From Trametopsis cervina (lineage: Eukaryota; Basidiomycota; Agaricomycetes; Polyporales; Irpicaceae), in the NCBI GenBank assembly GCA_022385755.1, contig MU278375.1, positions 62,001-126,000 of the forward strand: 64,000 bases of DNA, in the 5' to 3' direction. Of this stretch, positions 10,089 to 23,620 are shown one piece after another. The position numbers and the translations under genes were made by a program. The notes under the pieces were generated by a model, which was given only the letters and a program-made list of their open reading frames with translations, was not told the origin of the DNA and did not search any database. Positions within the stretch are counted from its first letter, which is position 1; the number at the start of each line of letters is the position of its first letter.

Positions 10089-12972
10089 ATGAGTCCCCGA
10101 CGCGCCTTTACCAACAGTTCCACGGGAAAATCACCGCTCAAAGGAAAAGGACCAGGAGTTACAGGACAATCACCTCTCAAATTGACAAGACAAGGGTTAA
10201 GCCGCTCTGAGCAGAGACGTTTGAATACAGATAACAGGCGTACCGCACTTGAACGCGAGATGAGGGGCTATTTCGTTGGCTCGTTCCCCTTCCCCGAATT
10301 TCTCGAGACCCACCTGCCTCTCGAATTTGGCAAGAGATTTCCGAAGGCTCCAATCGCCGATTTTTCAGCTATGCCAAAGAAGTGTACTGAGAGGACGATG
10401 TATCAGCCTCTGGTAAGAGTCTCCACCGTCGCCGTACTTGCTAGCCATCGAAGCTTATGCTTCACATCCCTTACAGGTCAACGCCATCGAAACATCAGGA
10501 TGTTCTCCGTCATTCAAGCTCCATAACACATCTGATAGACCAGACAGTACTTCGAAACTCAAGCCTGACTGCGCCCTCCTTCTCAAGTCGGATGGCTACG
10601 CCGACAACTTTGGCCCAGACTACATGCACGACGCTCACATATTATGGGAAGTGAAGTCGACTGAACATCACGATGGGTTTGTAACTGAAGGTGGCAACCG
10701 TTCCGACCAGAAGCCAGCCCCTCTCGAGAATCTGACAGTTGAAGGAACAAATAATCGTGGTCAGCAGATTGACTATGCGACGTGGACGATGAAAATGCAG
10801 CACCGCACTCACTGCTATTCTGTCTCGATTATCGGCCACAACGCGCGCATCATTCGGTGGGACCGATCTGGTGCTGCTGTCTCCGAGGCGTTCAACTACG
10901 TGAATGGGAGCAACAACTATCTGGGCGAGTTTCTGTGGCGATACGAGCATGCGACGGCGGAAGAGCGAGGGTTCGACTCTAGTGCTGTGCGAGCCACGTC
11001 TGCCGAGTTCGACGCACTCAAATCTGCCATCAATTCGAAGATCGAGGAGTATTCGAACAAAGAACAGCGGGCGAAGCTGAAGATGTCAATCGATGCCTCG
11101 TATCCGGCGTACAAGCTGACGGTGTTCCGGAATGTGACACAGGAGCAGTCTGACAAGCTGACGGTATTCGGGAATGAGACTGAGTACATTGTGTGCCGGC
11201 CTTTCTTCGACACCAACTCACCGTGTGGGCGTGCGACACGCGCCTACTATGCATGGGGGTTGAAGGAGAAGGAACTCGTTTTCTTGAAAGACTCGTGGCG
11301 TCCTGATGTCGAGGACTCGCTATCCGAGGCCGACGTCTACAGACTGCTGGAAGATATGAGGGTCAAACATCTCCCTGTTGTGTTCATTGCGGGCGATGTG
11401 CTAACTAGCGACGGTGAGGAGCAGGTGACTGTTACACAGGATAGCCTTGACGAGACGGATGCTGTGCGACCCATCGCTTGGCCGCGTCTGTACTACCATC
11501 ATCGGATTGTGCAAAAGCTAGCGTATCCGTTGTACATGATGCAGAGCTCCAAAGAGCTTGTACAGGCGATCCGTGATATCATCGAAAGTGAGTTGCCGCG
11601 ATGCATTTTCCTATATATCTGCTGACATCGTCGTTAGCCATTCTTGAGGCGCACAAGGCAGGCGGTCTCCTCCACCGCGATATCAGTGTTGGTAATGTGA
11701 TGCTCGATGAGGACCATCAGGCCATACTCAATGACTGGGACCGTGTGGTTCAGTTATCCTCGACTGGCCCGGCCCATGTCTTCCGCACAGTGAGTACCCC
11801 CGTGATGGCTATTTGACGAAACTTCTGACCCTGTTGGATAGGGGACGTGGCAGTTTATTTCTGTCGGCCTGTTAAGGGACCCTGCGAAATGCCACTCGCT
11901 TCTCGATGTCATCGAGTCGTGTTTCTGGATTCTACTGTTTCTGTCTGTCCATTATTTCAGACACAATTGCCCCGAATTTAGATTCGGTATGTTTGATGAA
12001 CGAGCATTCCAGCTGCACGAAGACGGGGCACATTACTGGTTCGGGGGTAACGCCAAGTATTCCTTTTTCACCACGGGGGATTTGTCAGCGCTGGAATTCG
12101 AATGTCGGCCGCTTAACAAGGTCGTCCGCAGATTTGGGCGTCTACTCGCTGAATCCTACATCACCGGTACAATGGCGGGGCGCTCTGAGCGGTGGAGGAA
12201 GAGGCACGGAAAGGTACAGGCTAAACTCACAGAGGGCTCGGCAGTCTTGAAGATTTTCAACAAGGCTCTCGCCAAGCGTTGGCCCAAGGACGACGCTCTT
12301 CCCGATCAGTTCCCACCGCAGACCGAGCTCGAGATCGACAAGCAGGACGTGCGTAACCATCAAACCACGAACGAGCTCGTAACCGGCACCGGTCAGACTG
12401 TGGAAGAACAAGTCCAAATGCAACGTCAGACGAAATCTAACCCCCATGATCTGGTCACAGATCCCAATGCAGTCCCTGCATTAGGTCCTTCTTCCCGTCC
12501 TCAAGCACTGCATCGTGCCGCGCCGTTGAATTCAGGCTCCTTAGACATACCACAACAACCTTCACATTCAGCACATGACGGGTCAATGCTGCTCCCTGCG
12601 GGGGCAGCCGAGGAGAACGTGAGGGGCATTGACTCTACCAGCAGTACCAGACCGAAGCGCAGACGTCCCCAAGAACGGGACGAAGAGGACGTTGTGGAGG
12701 GAACATCGGACAGGCGGGTGAAGCGGTTAAGGACAGAGGAGAAGCGAGATCCTGTGCAGAAGAGCCACCAGACGCGATCGCGTGCGAAGGAGAAGAAAGA
12801 GAAGAAAGAGAAGAAAGAGAAGAAACAGAAGAAACAGAAGAAACAGAAGAAAGAGGAGCAGGAGAAAGAGGAGAAAGGGAAGAAGTCGGAGGAGAAAGGG
12901 AAGATGTTGGAGGAGAAAAGGAAGAAGGAAGCCAGGAAGCCAGGAAACCCGTGCAGCAATCACAACGGGTGA
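10089..12972 (+). CDS. FunK1-type fungal protein kinase
   Basis: Four exons, 10089-10412, 10477-11587, 11638-11789 and 11842-12972, are in phase and give 905 aa. An upstream in-frame ATG at 10065 exists; 10089 is preferred for its Met-Ser-Pro start. The N-terminal 300 residues contain LWEVKSTEHHDGF and a long region typical of FunK1 proteins. The kinase core has LLHRDISVGNVML (catalytic HRD about residues 491-493), then LNDWD in place of DFG, then RTGTWQFISVGLL, all standard for this basidiomycete-expanded family. The last 70 residues are a Lys/Glu repeat (KKEKKEKK...), likely nuclear or nucleolar. Substrates of FunK1 kinases are unknown. The gene is divergent from the interrupted gene at 8361-9951, with only 137 bp between start codons. 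Confidence 0.88.
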
Positions 12973-13467
12973 CGCGTTCGCTGACTCGCTTAGCTTCGAG
13001 AAAGTAGATGATTTGCTTCTTTACATTAATTGTATGCCCTGGTAATTGTACCCCTTAGAGATTGTACCATGATGATCTGCGCTTGACTTTATAGAATTCG
13101 TACTGATTGGTGCAAGGTTGCGGAACGGTTGCAGCCGATGTCCTCGAATACTTTCGCGATGCCGGCGATGGCATGTCACATCCACAAGTCTCTGGTGTGG
13201 CTCGCAGAGGTCTTTTGCTTGTACCCTAGTGAGACAGACGTTGGTATAAGGGTTTTGACCTGTGTATCAATCTGCCAGTTACTACACTGAGGATATCTCG
13301 TTGCCACCCTTGCGTCCGACCGAGGGTTATCTTGCAGGCTCTCAACTCACACTATAGTCAAAAGAAAATTCGTTCCATGGAATACACCAGTCGAACCACA
13401 TTCCGAGTGCTACAGTACACTTGAAACAACTCTACTGACTGGCACCTTTGATCGCACCGCTTGCACG
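12973..13467. other. intergenic, nothing seen
   Basis: No gene-like frame, repeat or RNA gene is visible between the converging FunK1-type gene and the small gene at 13468. Confidence 0.5.
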
Positions 13468-13830
13468 TCAAAGGCCCGAGGGGATGTGCCACTTGGAATG
13501 ACCACTGGGATCCTTGATCTCGTTGCTGCCTTTCTTGAACGAGGCCGTAATGTGATTCGTGTGGTCAGTCTCAGAGGTATGGGCGGGATGACTAGCGGCT
13601 TGCGGTGAGCATTGCTATTGAGTTGTAACATGACGGAGATCGTACCGAATGCTCGCCTTTGTGGCTATCTGTACAGCGGGGGTCTGGCCGACGAAGGCAG
13701 TCACCTTGTTGTCATGCCATTGCTTGGCCTGTGCAAAGTTACCGCCTCCGACTTTATCGATGAGGGCCTGGTCATCTTTCAGGGCCTGCTCTGCTCCGGA
13801 AGTCCAGACGACTCGTGGTGTGGTAGACAT
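13468..13830 (-). CDS. small conserved-looking protein, 102 aa, function unknown
   Basis: Exon 1, 13830-13646, reads MSTTPRVVWTSGAEQALKDD and later AKQWHDNKVTAFVGQTPAV. A 54-nt intron (13645-13592, GTACGA..GCTAG) joins it to exon 2, 13591-13468, which reads SETDHTNHITASFKKGSNEI and ends GHSKWHIPSGL. Without the splice the frame would end in a meaningless tail, so the intron is well supported by the change to protein-like composition. No signal peptide or membrane helix; a soluble small protein. Family not recognised. Confidence 0.6.
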
Positions 13831-14645
13831 GCTGGAGCATGTGTGAATGTTAGCGAGAAAATACTGGCGAGAAAGTGCTCAACTGATGCGCAGACAGGTA
13901 TGTGGCTTTGTGAATAAGGCGTGTGTCTATCGAAGTCGACTGAGTCTTGATTCTCATAGCATCCCAGTGTTATATACGCTCCCTGTGCCGTCCAATATGC
14001 GTCTCACACCATTCATCGGTGGATGAATCAGCATACGCTGAGTTGACGGTTTTCTACGCGCGAACTGTCCTTCTGACAACCCAGTCACAAGCCGGAAAGG
14101 GTCCACACGATTGACAAAGAACTGGAAAGGGTTTATGTATTGAGGATGTCCAAGAATGCAGCATTCGAGCACAACCCTAGGTATCATGTGAGTCAAGTAT
14201 GCTTCAGCCGACGATTCCGGACCATTCATCTGTCATAGCCACCAACGAAATTATACTTCAATGACCAGTCCGACTGTCGTCCATGCGCGGATACTGCAAT
14301 GTCGTCATCCCGTTGTCGGTAACCGTTCAATCATAATGTCGCAAGGTCTTGAACTCAGAGAGCGCCAGTGGCTTCATCTTCATGCTGTTTTAGCCCAAAG
14401 GAGATGTGTGACTACGAGTACAAGCCAGAAGTGTGTGAGGGGGCAATGAGCAAGAAACGAGCATCGTGCCAGAACTCTACTCGAACCAAATCGAGTCGTA
14501 GATCTCCGCAGATCTAGTATATCACGGATAGCGCGCGCTGCCCCATATTAGCGTTGTGGCCATCGTGCTCATGCTGTCTCTCACCAATTCGTACCTCAAA
14601 GCTTGCAGAACGAGCAGCCTACCCTCGCTATCGCACAAGAGGCAC
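13831..14645. other. intergenic / promoter region
   Basis: No gene-like frame that I can support. A frame opening at 14556 runs into the SRPK-like gene and may be an alternative, longer N-terminus of it. Confidence 0.45.
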
Positions 14646-16122
14646 ATGTCATCATCATTAGTTGATCAGCTTTTGTTACGGCCAGGGCAGAAACTCAAGG
14701 ACGGTCGATACGAGGTTCATCGCAAGCTAGGCGGAGGACTCTACTCGAACACCTGGTTGGTGTCGGACAGTCAAGCGCAGTACGTCTTCGTACTCTACAG
14801 CATAGCTACCAGTCTATACCAACCTTAATCGCAGGTTCTCCGAGACAAGCTACGCCAACAAGTATCGTGCGGCTAAAGTACTCTCTATCGAGGGCACCGA
14901 CGCGCATCGCGAGGGCCTCTCGCGCGAGCTCGAGTTCCTGCAAGAGATCGCACAAGACGACGATTGCGATGAGCTACCTGTGCTTGAAGATCATTTTGAG
15001 GAGCAAGGGCCTGGAGGGACGCATCTGTGTCTCATCATGCACCTCCTGAGCACCGACGTCTCCAGCTTCCGCCGCAGTGCACCACGGAAGGCGCTCCCGG
15101 TGCATACCGTTAAGCAAATCATCACCGCGGCTCTGCAAGGTCTGTCGCAGCTGCATCGGCACAGGATCATACACACAGGTGAGTGGATGTACCACGGACG
15201 TCTGTGCGTTTCTGATGACATGCGACGGCGGCGGCCAGACCTGAAGCTCGACAACATGCTTTTCAAGGCGGTTCCCAGTGACAAATACGTTGAGGACCAG
15301 CTGGCAGCGGAGCCGCTTGATCTACAAGGCGAAGTGGAGGTGGAAGGCGTGCGGTACCCTATTCTAGGCTCGCAGCCGATACATCACCAGTTCCGATGGG
15401 ACATGTCAGCAAGCGAATCTGAGTTGGTCGGGTACGTTGTGACTGACCTCGGACAGGGTGAGAATCAACTTGTCTGTCTCTTCCCCTCTCGACTACTCAC
15501 GCCGATCCCGTCGCTGCAGCTCAGAGGGCGGGCGAGCAGCCGACGACGGACGAGTTCTCTGCATACGCGCTGCGAGCTCCAGAGCTACTGCTGTTCTCGG
15601 ACTTTTCTCCCAAGATGGACGTCTGGGCGGTCGGATGCATAGTACGTGTACTCTCGAGACAGACTGCACATAGACTCACGCACGCCGACAGACGTTCGAG
15701 CTTCTCGTCGGCCAGTGGTTGTTCGCGCCCGAAGAAGGCGAGACGTGGTCGCGCGAGGACGACCATCTGGCGAAGATGTTAGAACTGACGGGCGAGAGGT
15801 TTAGCGAGGGGTGTCTTGCACGCGCGAACCGGCGGTCCGAGTTCTTTGACGAGCAAGGTGCGCAGTTAGTGTGTCGTCTTCACTTGCAACTCGCCTGATA
15901 TGAGAGTGGTGTGCAGGGGACTTGCGCCGAGTCGAGCTGATCCCCGGGCAGAGCATCGAGAACTCGATTCGCACGTTTAAGATTGTGCCCGAGGACGAGG
16001 TGGATGGTGCTGCGGCGTTCATACGAGCGTGCCTGCGGCTGGACTCGTACGACCGTCCCACTGCGAACGAGCTCGAGAGACATCCTTGGATAGTGAGCGG
16101 TGCGTGCAACCACGCACACTGA
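14646..16122 (+). CDS. SRPK-like protein kinase
   Basis: Six exons (14646-14779, 14835-15178, 15239-15457, 15520-15641, 15692-15857, 15917-16122) give 396 aa in constant phase. Features: glycine loop LGGGLYSNTWLV, then KYRAAKVL carrying the probable ATP-binding Lys, then LHRHRIIHTDLKLDN where HTD replaces HRD. HTD is a hallmark of SR-protein kinases (SRPK/CMGC group), as is the insert between the kinase lobes. A VTDLGQ segment stands where DFG is expected. Next come ALRAPELLL (APE) and PKMDVWAVGCI, then YDRPTANELERHPWI. Fungal genomes carry many such shortened SRPK-like kinases with unknown targets. An upstream ATG (14556) would add 30 residues. A further splice at 16101 could replace the last few residues. 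Confidence 0.85.
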
Positions 16123-16917
16123 TCCTCGCATCGTGAAACACCCAAGGCACCACCTTGACTTCCTAAACAACCATGAACATTGCCTCGACAGCAGGTCTAG
16201 CACTCCTTAGCCAGGCTCCCACCCACATCTGTGGTGATGGGGCAGTCTCCCCGAGGGGCTTATCTAGACCTTTTACAACCAATGGTCGGTCGTTTTACAC
16301 TGCTGACATTGATTGTATCGTCAGTTCGGTATTCTCCATTTGAGATCATTCCTTACCATAGGGACAACACGATGTACGTCGTGAAGCCGATCGCTACGCG
16401 TTAATCCAATAAGCCAGTATCATGGTAGAAGACGGTGTTCGCGATGATAGGAATCAGTCGATAGGTAGTGCCGCGATACCGTCCCGATGCCCAATATAAG
16501 TAGAATGATAGAATGAATGGATTTGTCTTAAACCACGACATGGTAGTCGAAGACAATGCTCTGAGCCATATTGACAGCCTCAGGTTAGTCGCGAACGAAT
16601 CCCATGGTTCATACCGAGTGCGTCGCCCATCCCCAGGCCGACTTAGAATGTGGCTTTCGATAACTTTGAAATATCCAAACGAGAGTCTATGTTCTTGGTA
16701 CCCATGAGTGCCAACTACAAATACGACATTAGCGCGACCGGAGTGTCTATGGCCGACGCGTGGCAAGCTACATTAAGTAGAGAGAAGGAGGAGAATTTAC
16801 ACGAAGGAGTGTGTCAGTTATACAGGAGCACCGTTGTCTCATACATAGTCCCAGAAAAACCCCACTCTAGAGAAAAGGAAAGCCCCAAATACACATACAC
16901 TGAACCCAAAAATGTCC
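16123..16917. other. intergenic between converging genes
   Basis: A 121-codon minus-strand frame (16766-16401) lies here, probably in the 3' untranslated region of the GT2 gene. It has no recognisable motif and I do not call it a gene. Confidence 0.4.
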
Positions 16918-19900
16918 TTAGTAAGAAAAGATCATCAACCATGGGTTGAGAACGATCTGCGAGCAAAGGTTAGAAAAGGTGAGATGGTACGAACACAAGG
17001 GAAGGACGTACAGGATAGAGAACGTGGCAGCCGACGGTGATGGCGAGCGGGAAGATAACCGCCCAGTCCCAGCCAGGAATCTGCCAGCCGACAGGGATGA
17101 GGTCCGTGGTCAGGATGATCATCATAACGCTAATCAGGACCGACAGAACGAGTGCGATCCAGAACCGTTTGACGATCTTCGGTACCTCGAGCCAGAAGTT
17201 GGAGCGCTCGACCTCCTTCTTCGTCGCGCCCCAGGTGATGTTGTACGAGAACATGTGCGCCAGGAGGGCCTGCGACAAGTGGATGCTGAGTCCGCCAAAG
17301 AAGAAGAAGCTGCATGGTGGTGAGAAAGGGGAGTATTCACAGAGTCAAGTGAGTGCACGTACAAGAAGGGGACCCATGTGACATTCTCGATCAGCGAGTC
17401 GAAAAGGTTCCGGTGTCCGAGGCGGTATTCGAGGAGGGTAAAGCCAAGGTTACCGAGGACGGGGAATACGGCCATGCACGCGAGCCAGACCTCGAAACTG
17501 TGCAGATAGTATCCGTCCACAGTTGCTGACCAGCCGAGCAGGAGGTAGTTCATGAGGGAGAGTACGAAGCCGGCGGCAATTCCGTCTGGCGCCGAATGTT
17601 AGGAACGGCGGTGACTATACAGGTAAAGACGGCACTTACAATACGAGAACATGTACGAAGTCATGCTCACTTTATAATGCACAGGCGCGGCAGACCAAAG
17701 GAAGACGTGCAGCTGTTCGTTGATTGGCCCCTTGCGCCACCATTCAATAATCGGGTTGAAGATGAGCTCGTTACATCCTACAGCGCCTCTTTAGTTCTTG
17801 CACGATATGAGCACACAAAGCACACGAACCATATGCGTATTTTTGCCATCTGTTAAGCTCATCGTCGCACGTCAGCGACACGCCCTCCTTGAAGCCGCCG
17901 TCAGAATACGTCGACCAACGGATAATGTAGCCACGCAATTGCAAGCGCAAAGCCATATCGAAGTCTTCAGACACGTTCGCCTCGGACCAGATCTTCTTCT
18001 TTCCGTCTGCAGGATCGATGAACGCCGCATCCTGCAGCGCCGACCAGCGGAGGAACGCATTGTGGCCGACAAACGGCGCGACCTCCCCGTTCGAGCATCC
18101 GAGCGAGATACATTTGTTGATCCTGCGCGTGAAGTGTGCGATCCCGTTCTCGAAGTAGTGGTTGGCGACCTGCATAACGTCCGACTCGTGCTGGATGATC
18201 CCGACCTCGGGGCACTCATACAGCTCGCGCGCCGCGTCGCGGAAGCAGTCTTCGGGGACGACGGTGTCGGAGTCAACAATGAGGATGATCTCGCCAACTC
18301 GAATAGACCGCGCATTCGATGCCCATGGTCTCCAGCGCTGCCCGCTCTCCTGGTACGTTTCCTCAATCGCCATCTGCAGCGCGCGCTCGTCGACATCGTC
18401 GTCGTCCTCAAGGTCCTCGCCGTGCGCCGCCGCCTCCGCCGCCATCGCGATGAGGTGTTTCTCGATCTTCAACGACAGCGCGAGGCCGTAGTTCATATTC
18501 GACGCTTTCTTGAAACGACCCGCACGCTTGAAGCCATCGGGAGCGCCGGAGTGCGGGGGACGCGCGACCCAACCGATGTTGTTGTCCGCGTAGAAGGCGA
18601 TACGGTCTGCGCGCTCCGACTCGGAGAGAAGCTGAAGGCCGTCGTCGTTGATGAAGATAGACGACGTTCCGCCCTGGCGCGAGTACGTCTGCATAGCTTT
18701 CTTGAGGGAGTACACCGACGGCGCACTGCAGAGATTTTAGTTTTAGACGTGAGTGATACCCAAATTGGCACCCGTATGCACGCGACTCACATGGTCTCTT
18801 TCAAGCTTTCCTTGTACACCGGCATCTGAACGGTGACGTGGGGTAAGTTCGAGTCGACGAGCTTATTTGGCGCAGGCGGCGTGGCAGAATAGTACTTTGA
18901 GTTTTGATGGAACTGTGCGACGGGCCCGATACTGGCGAAGAAGATGCATCGTCAGTCACAGGATGCTTTAGAGTTTGTGGTGCAAGGGAAAACGCGCGCA
19001 CATCATGCCGATGTTCCCGATAAGTTGCGCGCAGAAAAACTGTGGGCAGAAGATCAGTTCGATAACGTCATCGACAAGGAAGGAAGAACATAAGCTCACG
19101 AGTGAAATGCAGTACAGGAACGGCGTGGTCACGGCCAGGGCAAACCTTGTGAAGCTGCCGTCAAGGACTGTCTCGACAATCATGACGCTGATACCGCTCC
19201 CGATGAAGTCTGCACGGATACCACTCGCGTCAGCTCCTACACCGGCACAGACAGCGCAAAGGACTCACAGAACGACAACGCTGCAGCGAGACCGCAGTAA
19301 ACGGGGGCCAGGAGACGCGTCGGACGGGCCGACGGACCATCCGCCGACTTCTCGACGTCTTCCTTGTTCGAGACGAAGTATCCAAAGCCGAGACTGCAAC
19401 TGCGCTTGTCCTTCTTACGTTTCCCGCTCTGCTCTTTCTCCTTCACGATCGCCGCGACCTCCTTCTCGTCCACGACGGCGGCGGGTTTCTCGGTGAGGTT
19501 CACGTCGGAGCCCGGGCTGGAGGGCGCGGCGGAGGAGGGTAGAGAGAACGCGGCGTTGCGCTGGTTCCACACGAGCTTGATTAGCTTGTCTTCGAAGTCG
19601 CGGCACGTGGGGATGATGTTGTCGAGGTTGTAGGCCCAGACGACGAGCACCCGTTCGTCGCGCTGATACGTGGTTCATTGAGCATAAGATTGGAAACAGA
19701 GAGCACGATCGAAAGACGTACGATGAACGCTCCACATTGCTCCTTGTCGGCGCGTGGCAGCCAGGACATGCTGTCCAGCACCTGGATACGGGTGTCGTCG
19801 TCGACATAGATGGCGTCCGAGTCGTCTTTCCTGGAAATGGAAACAAAGCGTTCAGCGAACAGCCACAGATGCGCATGCGAGAGAATAAGAGGATGATGTG

Positions 19901-20283
19901 GCGATGATATGTATCATGCACAGGTGTTAGACGGAAGAGATAACTCACAGAGAGGCGAGTGCAGCATGGATAGCCGCGCTACGCGTCTTGACGGCCACTA
20001 CGGGGTTGAGAGCGCGTATCGCCGCCTCAAAGGGCTCCAGATAGCGATTCTCGTAGGGGAACACACGGAAGTGGCCTACGTCCACCCGGAGGCAGACTCC
20101 CGCATGCACGTTCTCCTCGGAGGGCTTGAACCAAGCATCGCCTTGCGTCTGCTCATCCACTTGCAATCAGCACACACAAATATACAGAGAGAGGTGAAGG
20201 GGAAAACGGAAAAGGGAAAAGGGAGGATAACGCACCTGCTTGAAGATGTGATGCAGCAGTGCGTCGTACGCGTCGTAGTCCAT
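16918..20283 (-). CDS. membrane-bound family 2 glycosyltransferase (chitin-synthase-like fold)
   Basis: Twelve exons: 20236-20283, 19949-20148, 19722-19830, 19662-19269, 19209-19100, 19039-19002, 18931-18791, 18725-17830, 17777-17640, 17585-17363, 17309-17012, 16956-16918. All are in phase and encode 877 aa starting MDYDAYDALLHHIFKQ. A soluble N-domain and a Lys-rich linker lead to two or three membrane helices, then the catalytic domain. That domain has VTVQMPVYKES, FINDDG (about 374), IVDSDT (DxD, about 498), VSEDFD (about 600) and ELNRW (a QxxRW variant, about 640). Five or more helices end the protein (e.g. RFWIALVLSVLISVMM). This is the processive GT2 layout of chitin, cellulose and hyaluronan synthases. 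The particular fungal subgroup has no settled product that I know of. Cell-surface polysaccharide synthesis is inferred. Confidence 0.88.
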
Positions 20284-22480
20284 GGTGTCTGTCCGGTTCC
20301 GATCGACGAGGGAGTGTACAAATGAATGTGGAGCGACTGGATGCAAGACCAGACCTGGCGTCGCGTGAACACAGCGATCAAGCTCGACGGAGGGAGAGCC
20401 GAGCCGTGGGTGCCAACCCCCTCCCGGTGCTCTTTAATAGCAACATCGCATCGCATCGCACCTCCCTCCATCCGTCCGTCCGTGGACCCACTCAGAAGTC
20501 AACATCAGAGATCACAACAAAGCATTTTCCAGGCAACATTCGACTTCGACATACCATGAATGCCCATGTCAGCACATCGATCCGCGGTGTGCTGACAGGG
20601 CAGAACAGGCAGGCAGGACGGGACAGGGCAATGATAGGCAGGCAGGCGGCTGGTTGGACTGGCTAGACGGCTGGCTGGCTAACAGGGCCCAGAACCCACA
20701 TTGCGGTGGGTGAGAACGGCCGTTTCAAGGACAAGCGGACGGGAAGGAAGAATTGTGGAAGTGCCCCTGAGTGTCGTGTCAACCGGACAATGTGGACGCA
20801 CAGTGTACAGTATACGATCTTCGTGCACGCGCGCGCGTGCGGCTTGGCTGGCTGGCTGTCCATATCGCCAGTTCTGTCGACGTCGGCATCTATGTCTGTC
20901 CAGTCTCGAGTCTGGCCATGTCGGTCGGAGAACTCCTTGCATGCCGATGGCCGTGCTGGATGCTGCATCAGAATATCGCTGCCAGGGCTTTACAATACAA
21001 TACATGCGAAGGTGAAGGTGCAGGTGTGTGACACGTACACACCGACCGGCTGCATGCATGCATGCATCGGTCGAAGGAAGCACGGGATCGACGATAACTT
21101 CATGCAGCACCATACGGCCTTGTGCCTGCCAGAAGTCAGAAGTGCAGTCTCCGAGTTCTCCCCCTGAGGGGAGAAGGCAGGCTGCGATATGCGCGATTAC
21201 TCACGGACGGACATGCAGTGACATGCAGCTGTCGCTGTTCTGTTCAGAACGCAGATGACGATTAGACAGGACATGGACAGGACAGCTTGATGTGTTCTCA
21301 TGCGTTTGCGTTTCTGGATGATCCACAGAACGCGCTGTCCGTCGGCCGGCCGCTGTAATGGTTTTTTACTCCCTTCAGCGTTTTCGTTTTTGCCGGACGC
21401 GGGCACATGCGAATAGTGGCCTGCATGCACGATTGCAGCCTTGACGGACGGTGCTGATGATCGCATGGCGGCGGTAGCGGTGCAAGTAGTGAACACTTGC
21501 CGGATGCAGCCACGCACGCTAAACTCCGATGGGCGCCTACGGAGAAATTCAATCGCTCGCGCTCGCGCTTGCTTGCGAGGGACGACGAACCAACCTCGAT
21601 TCGATGGTGAACGCACATACCGTACATCTCCGTCTCTTCTCTTCTCTCCGTGGCGATAGCAGTTACCTGTACGTGCCCAAGCCAAGGCGTTGTATTGTAT
21701 TGTATTGTATCGCAGCGCGCAAGCACGAGAACGAAGAAAAAAAACCGTCGCGCCAACCCTGTTTCTTAAAACATCCGCTCTTGAATTGTGGCGACAATCC
21801 GAAACACGCCCTTGCCCCTCTGCACGTCCAGTCCAATCCAGTCATTCTCGGCACTGAAGCAATCCGTGCGTGCGTGCCTCTACTCTACATTCAGAACTGA
21901 CGCGCGAACGAACGAGCACCAAAAACAAGCCGTGCACGGCCAGAACGGTCTATCAGATCAGAGCACTGCTGCACTCACGTCTTTCGTTCGGGAGCACTAA
22001 GTTCTTCTCGTACATGCTGCATCCTCAAGTCCGCAGGCCATATGGATGTATGGATGGATGGACGGACGGGTGGGTCTGGTCCAGACCGACGAGTCCAGCA
22101 ATGCGCGAATCATTCAGTGCATACATACCGGAGTTTGCGCAGCCTGTTTAAATGCCGAAGAATTAGCAGGAGCGAGCAGGAGCCCGGGATCGGTCGGGAC
22201 CCGGGTCAAGCGCAAGCGGCGGCACTTATTCAGTCGCCAGTCGCCTTGTATTTTTCTCTCTCTCTCGGTCGAGGTGGGTGGTACTATACTGTACACGGTA
22301 TGGGTACACACGTCAGTCAATCCCATTCCCATAGCGCTATTCGCTGACTGACTGGACGCGCGGAAGCAGCACTAGGCAGGCACCAGGGCACTCAATCCAC
22401 TCAATCCATATTCCATTCTGGCGTCCAACGACCCATCTAGAATGCCGTAAAATGAATGAAAACGTCTGCACGCAATCCGC
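20284..22480. other. long gene-poor, low-complexity region
   Basis: No gene recognised. It holds short tandem runs such as GGCAGGCAGG near 20600 and 20640, GTATTGTATT near 21700 and GGATGGATGG near 22040. The part next to 20283 is the promoter of the GT2 gene. Confidence 0.5.
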
Positions 22481-23620
22481 GTTCACCGTTCCCAGCGCAT
22501 CCGTGTCCGTGTGTGCGTGCGTGGTTATAGCGGTGCCGGCGGTAAGGAACGTGCACTCACTCACCGCGTCTACCGTTACTGTTTCGTTCAGTGTACCGAT
22601 TCCCAACGCATCCGTCTCCGTCCGTTCGTTCGTTCCTGGTGTGCGTGATGGTGATGGGGTTACGGCGGCCCTCGGAGCCGGCGGTAAGGGAACGCCACGA
22701 AGTCTTGTCCAAACAGGTCGGGCGTTTCGCTGCAACTCTGACCCGCCGCCGCCTTTCACGCACACAAGGCACACGCTCACCACTGTCACTGTCACTGGCT
22801 GGCGCGGCTCCGCTCTGCGTGTATCGAATCGATCTTCGGCTCAGCTCACGCTTTCAAGCTGTAGCATTGTCAGCCGTCGATGGTGCAGTCGATGGTGCCG
22901 ACAGCAGCGGAACGCAAACAGCGTACAGTACATTCCGTGTCTTGTGCGGGCGGGAACATTGTGCTGCGCCGTCCAGGTCAAAGCCTGCCGTGGGATCACA
23001 CGAATGTACGTACCTCGCATCATCATCACCTTCACGTCAGCCTTGGCCCGAGGTATACAAAAACAACAACAAGAGCCTTTTTCGCTGACCCAAAACCAAT
23101 TGAGTGCTCACGGACCAGAGGGCCATTGAATTCTGACGGAGGAGAAAGGTACGTTCGGACTGACTGTAACTGTATTGATACGAAGTTAGCGCGTCGAGCG
23201 GGAACGCCACGAAGAGAGCCATCACCGTCCCGTCACGTCGTCGTCCACATTGGGTTCGCCGCTGTAACTCTGACCCGCCTGCCTGTCGTGGGATCACACG
23301 TCCGCGTTATCGTGCTGACGTCAGCTAGGGGCCCGAGGTACACAAAAACAACAAGAGCCTTTTTCGCTGCCTTTCAGTGCTCAATTGAATCCACAAGGAC
23401 GAGAGCCAATTGAGTTCGCACGGAAAATACGTTGTATCCTTCCGATTCCTGAACGTTCGGACTGTATTGATACGCGAACGCCACGAAGAAAGCAGACCCC
23501 CATCAAAGCCGCTCCAACTCTGACCCGCCCGCCCCTCGTGGGATCACATCCATTGCATCAGCACAGAAAAGGTACGTTGACTCCGAGTCTGTTCGTGAAC
23601 TTTGTGGGTTGATACGAAGT
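22480..23620. repeat. three diverged direct repeats, unit roughly 270 bp
   Basis: The ordered set AACGCCACGAAG, AACTCTGACCCGCC, CGTGGGATCACA recurs three times. AACGCCACGAAG is at 22691, 23203 and 23477; AACTCTGACCCGCC at 22734, 23266 and 23516; CGTGGGATCACA at 22989, 23287 and 23537. The first two copies also share AAGAGCCTTTTTCGCTG (near 23071 and 23353). Copy 1 carries about 240 extra bases, and the third is truncated. A further local duplication (CGCATCCGT blocks near 22496 and 22607) precedes them. No coding frame runs through the repeats. Confidence 0.7.

Noticed and set aside
17798..18829. 343-codon plus-strand open frame
   Set aside because: It lies antisense to exon 8 of the GT2 glycosyltransferase, whose catalytic motifs prove the minus strand is coding.
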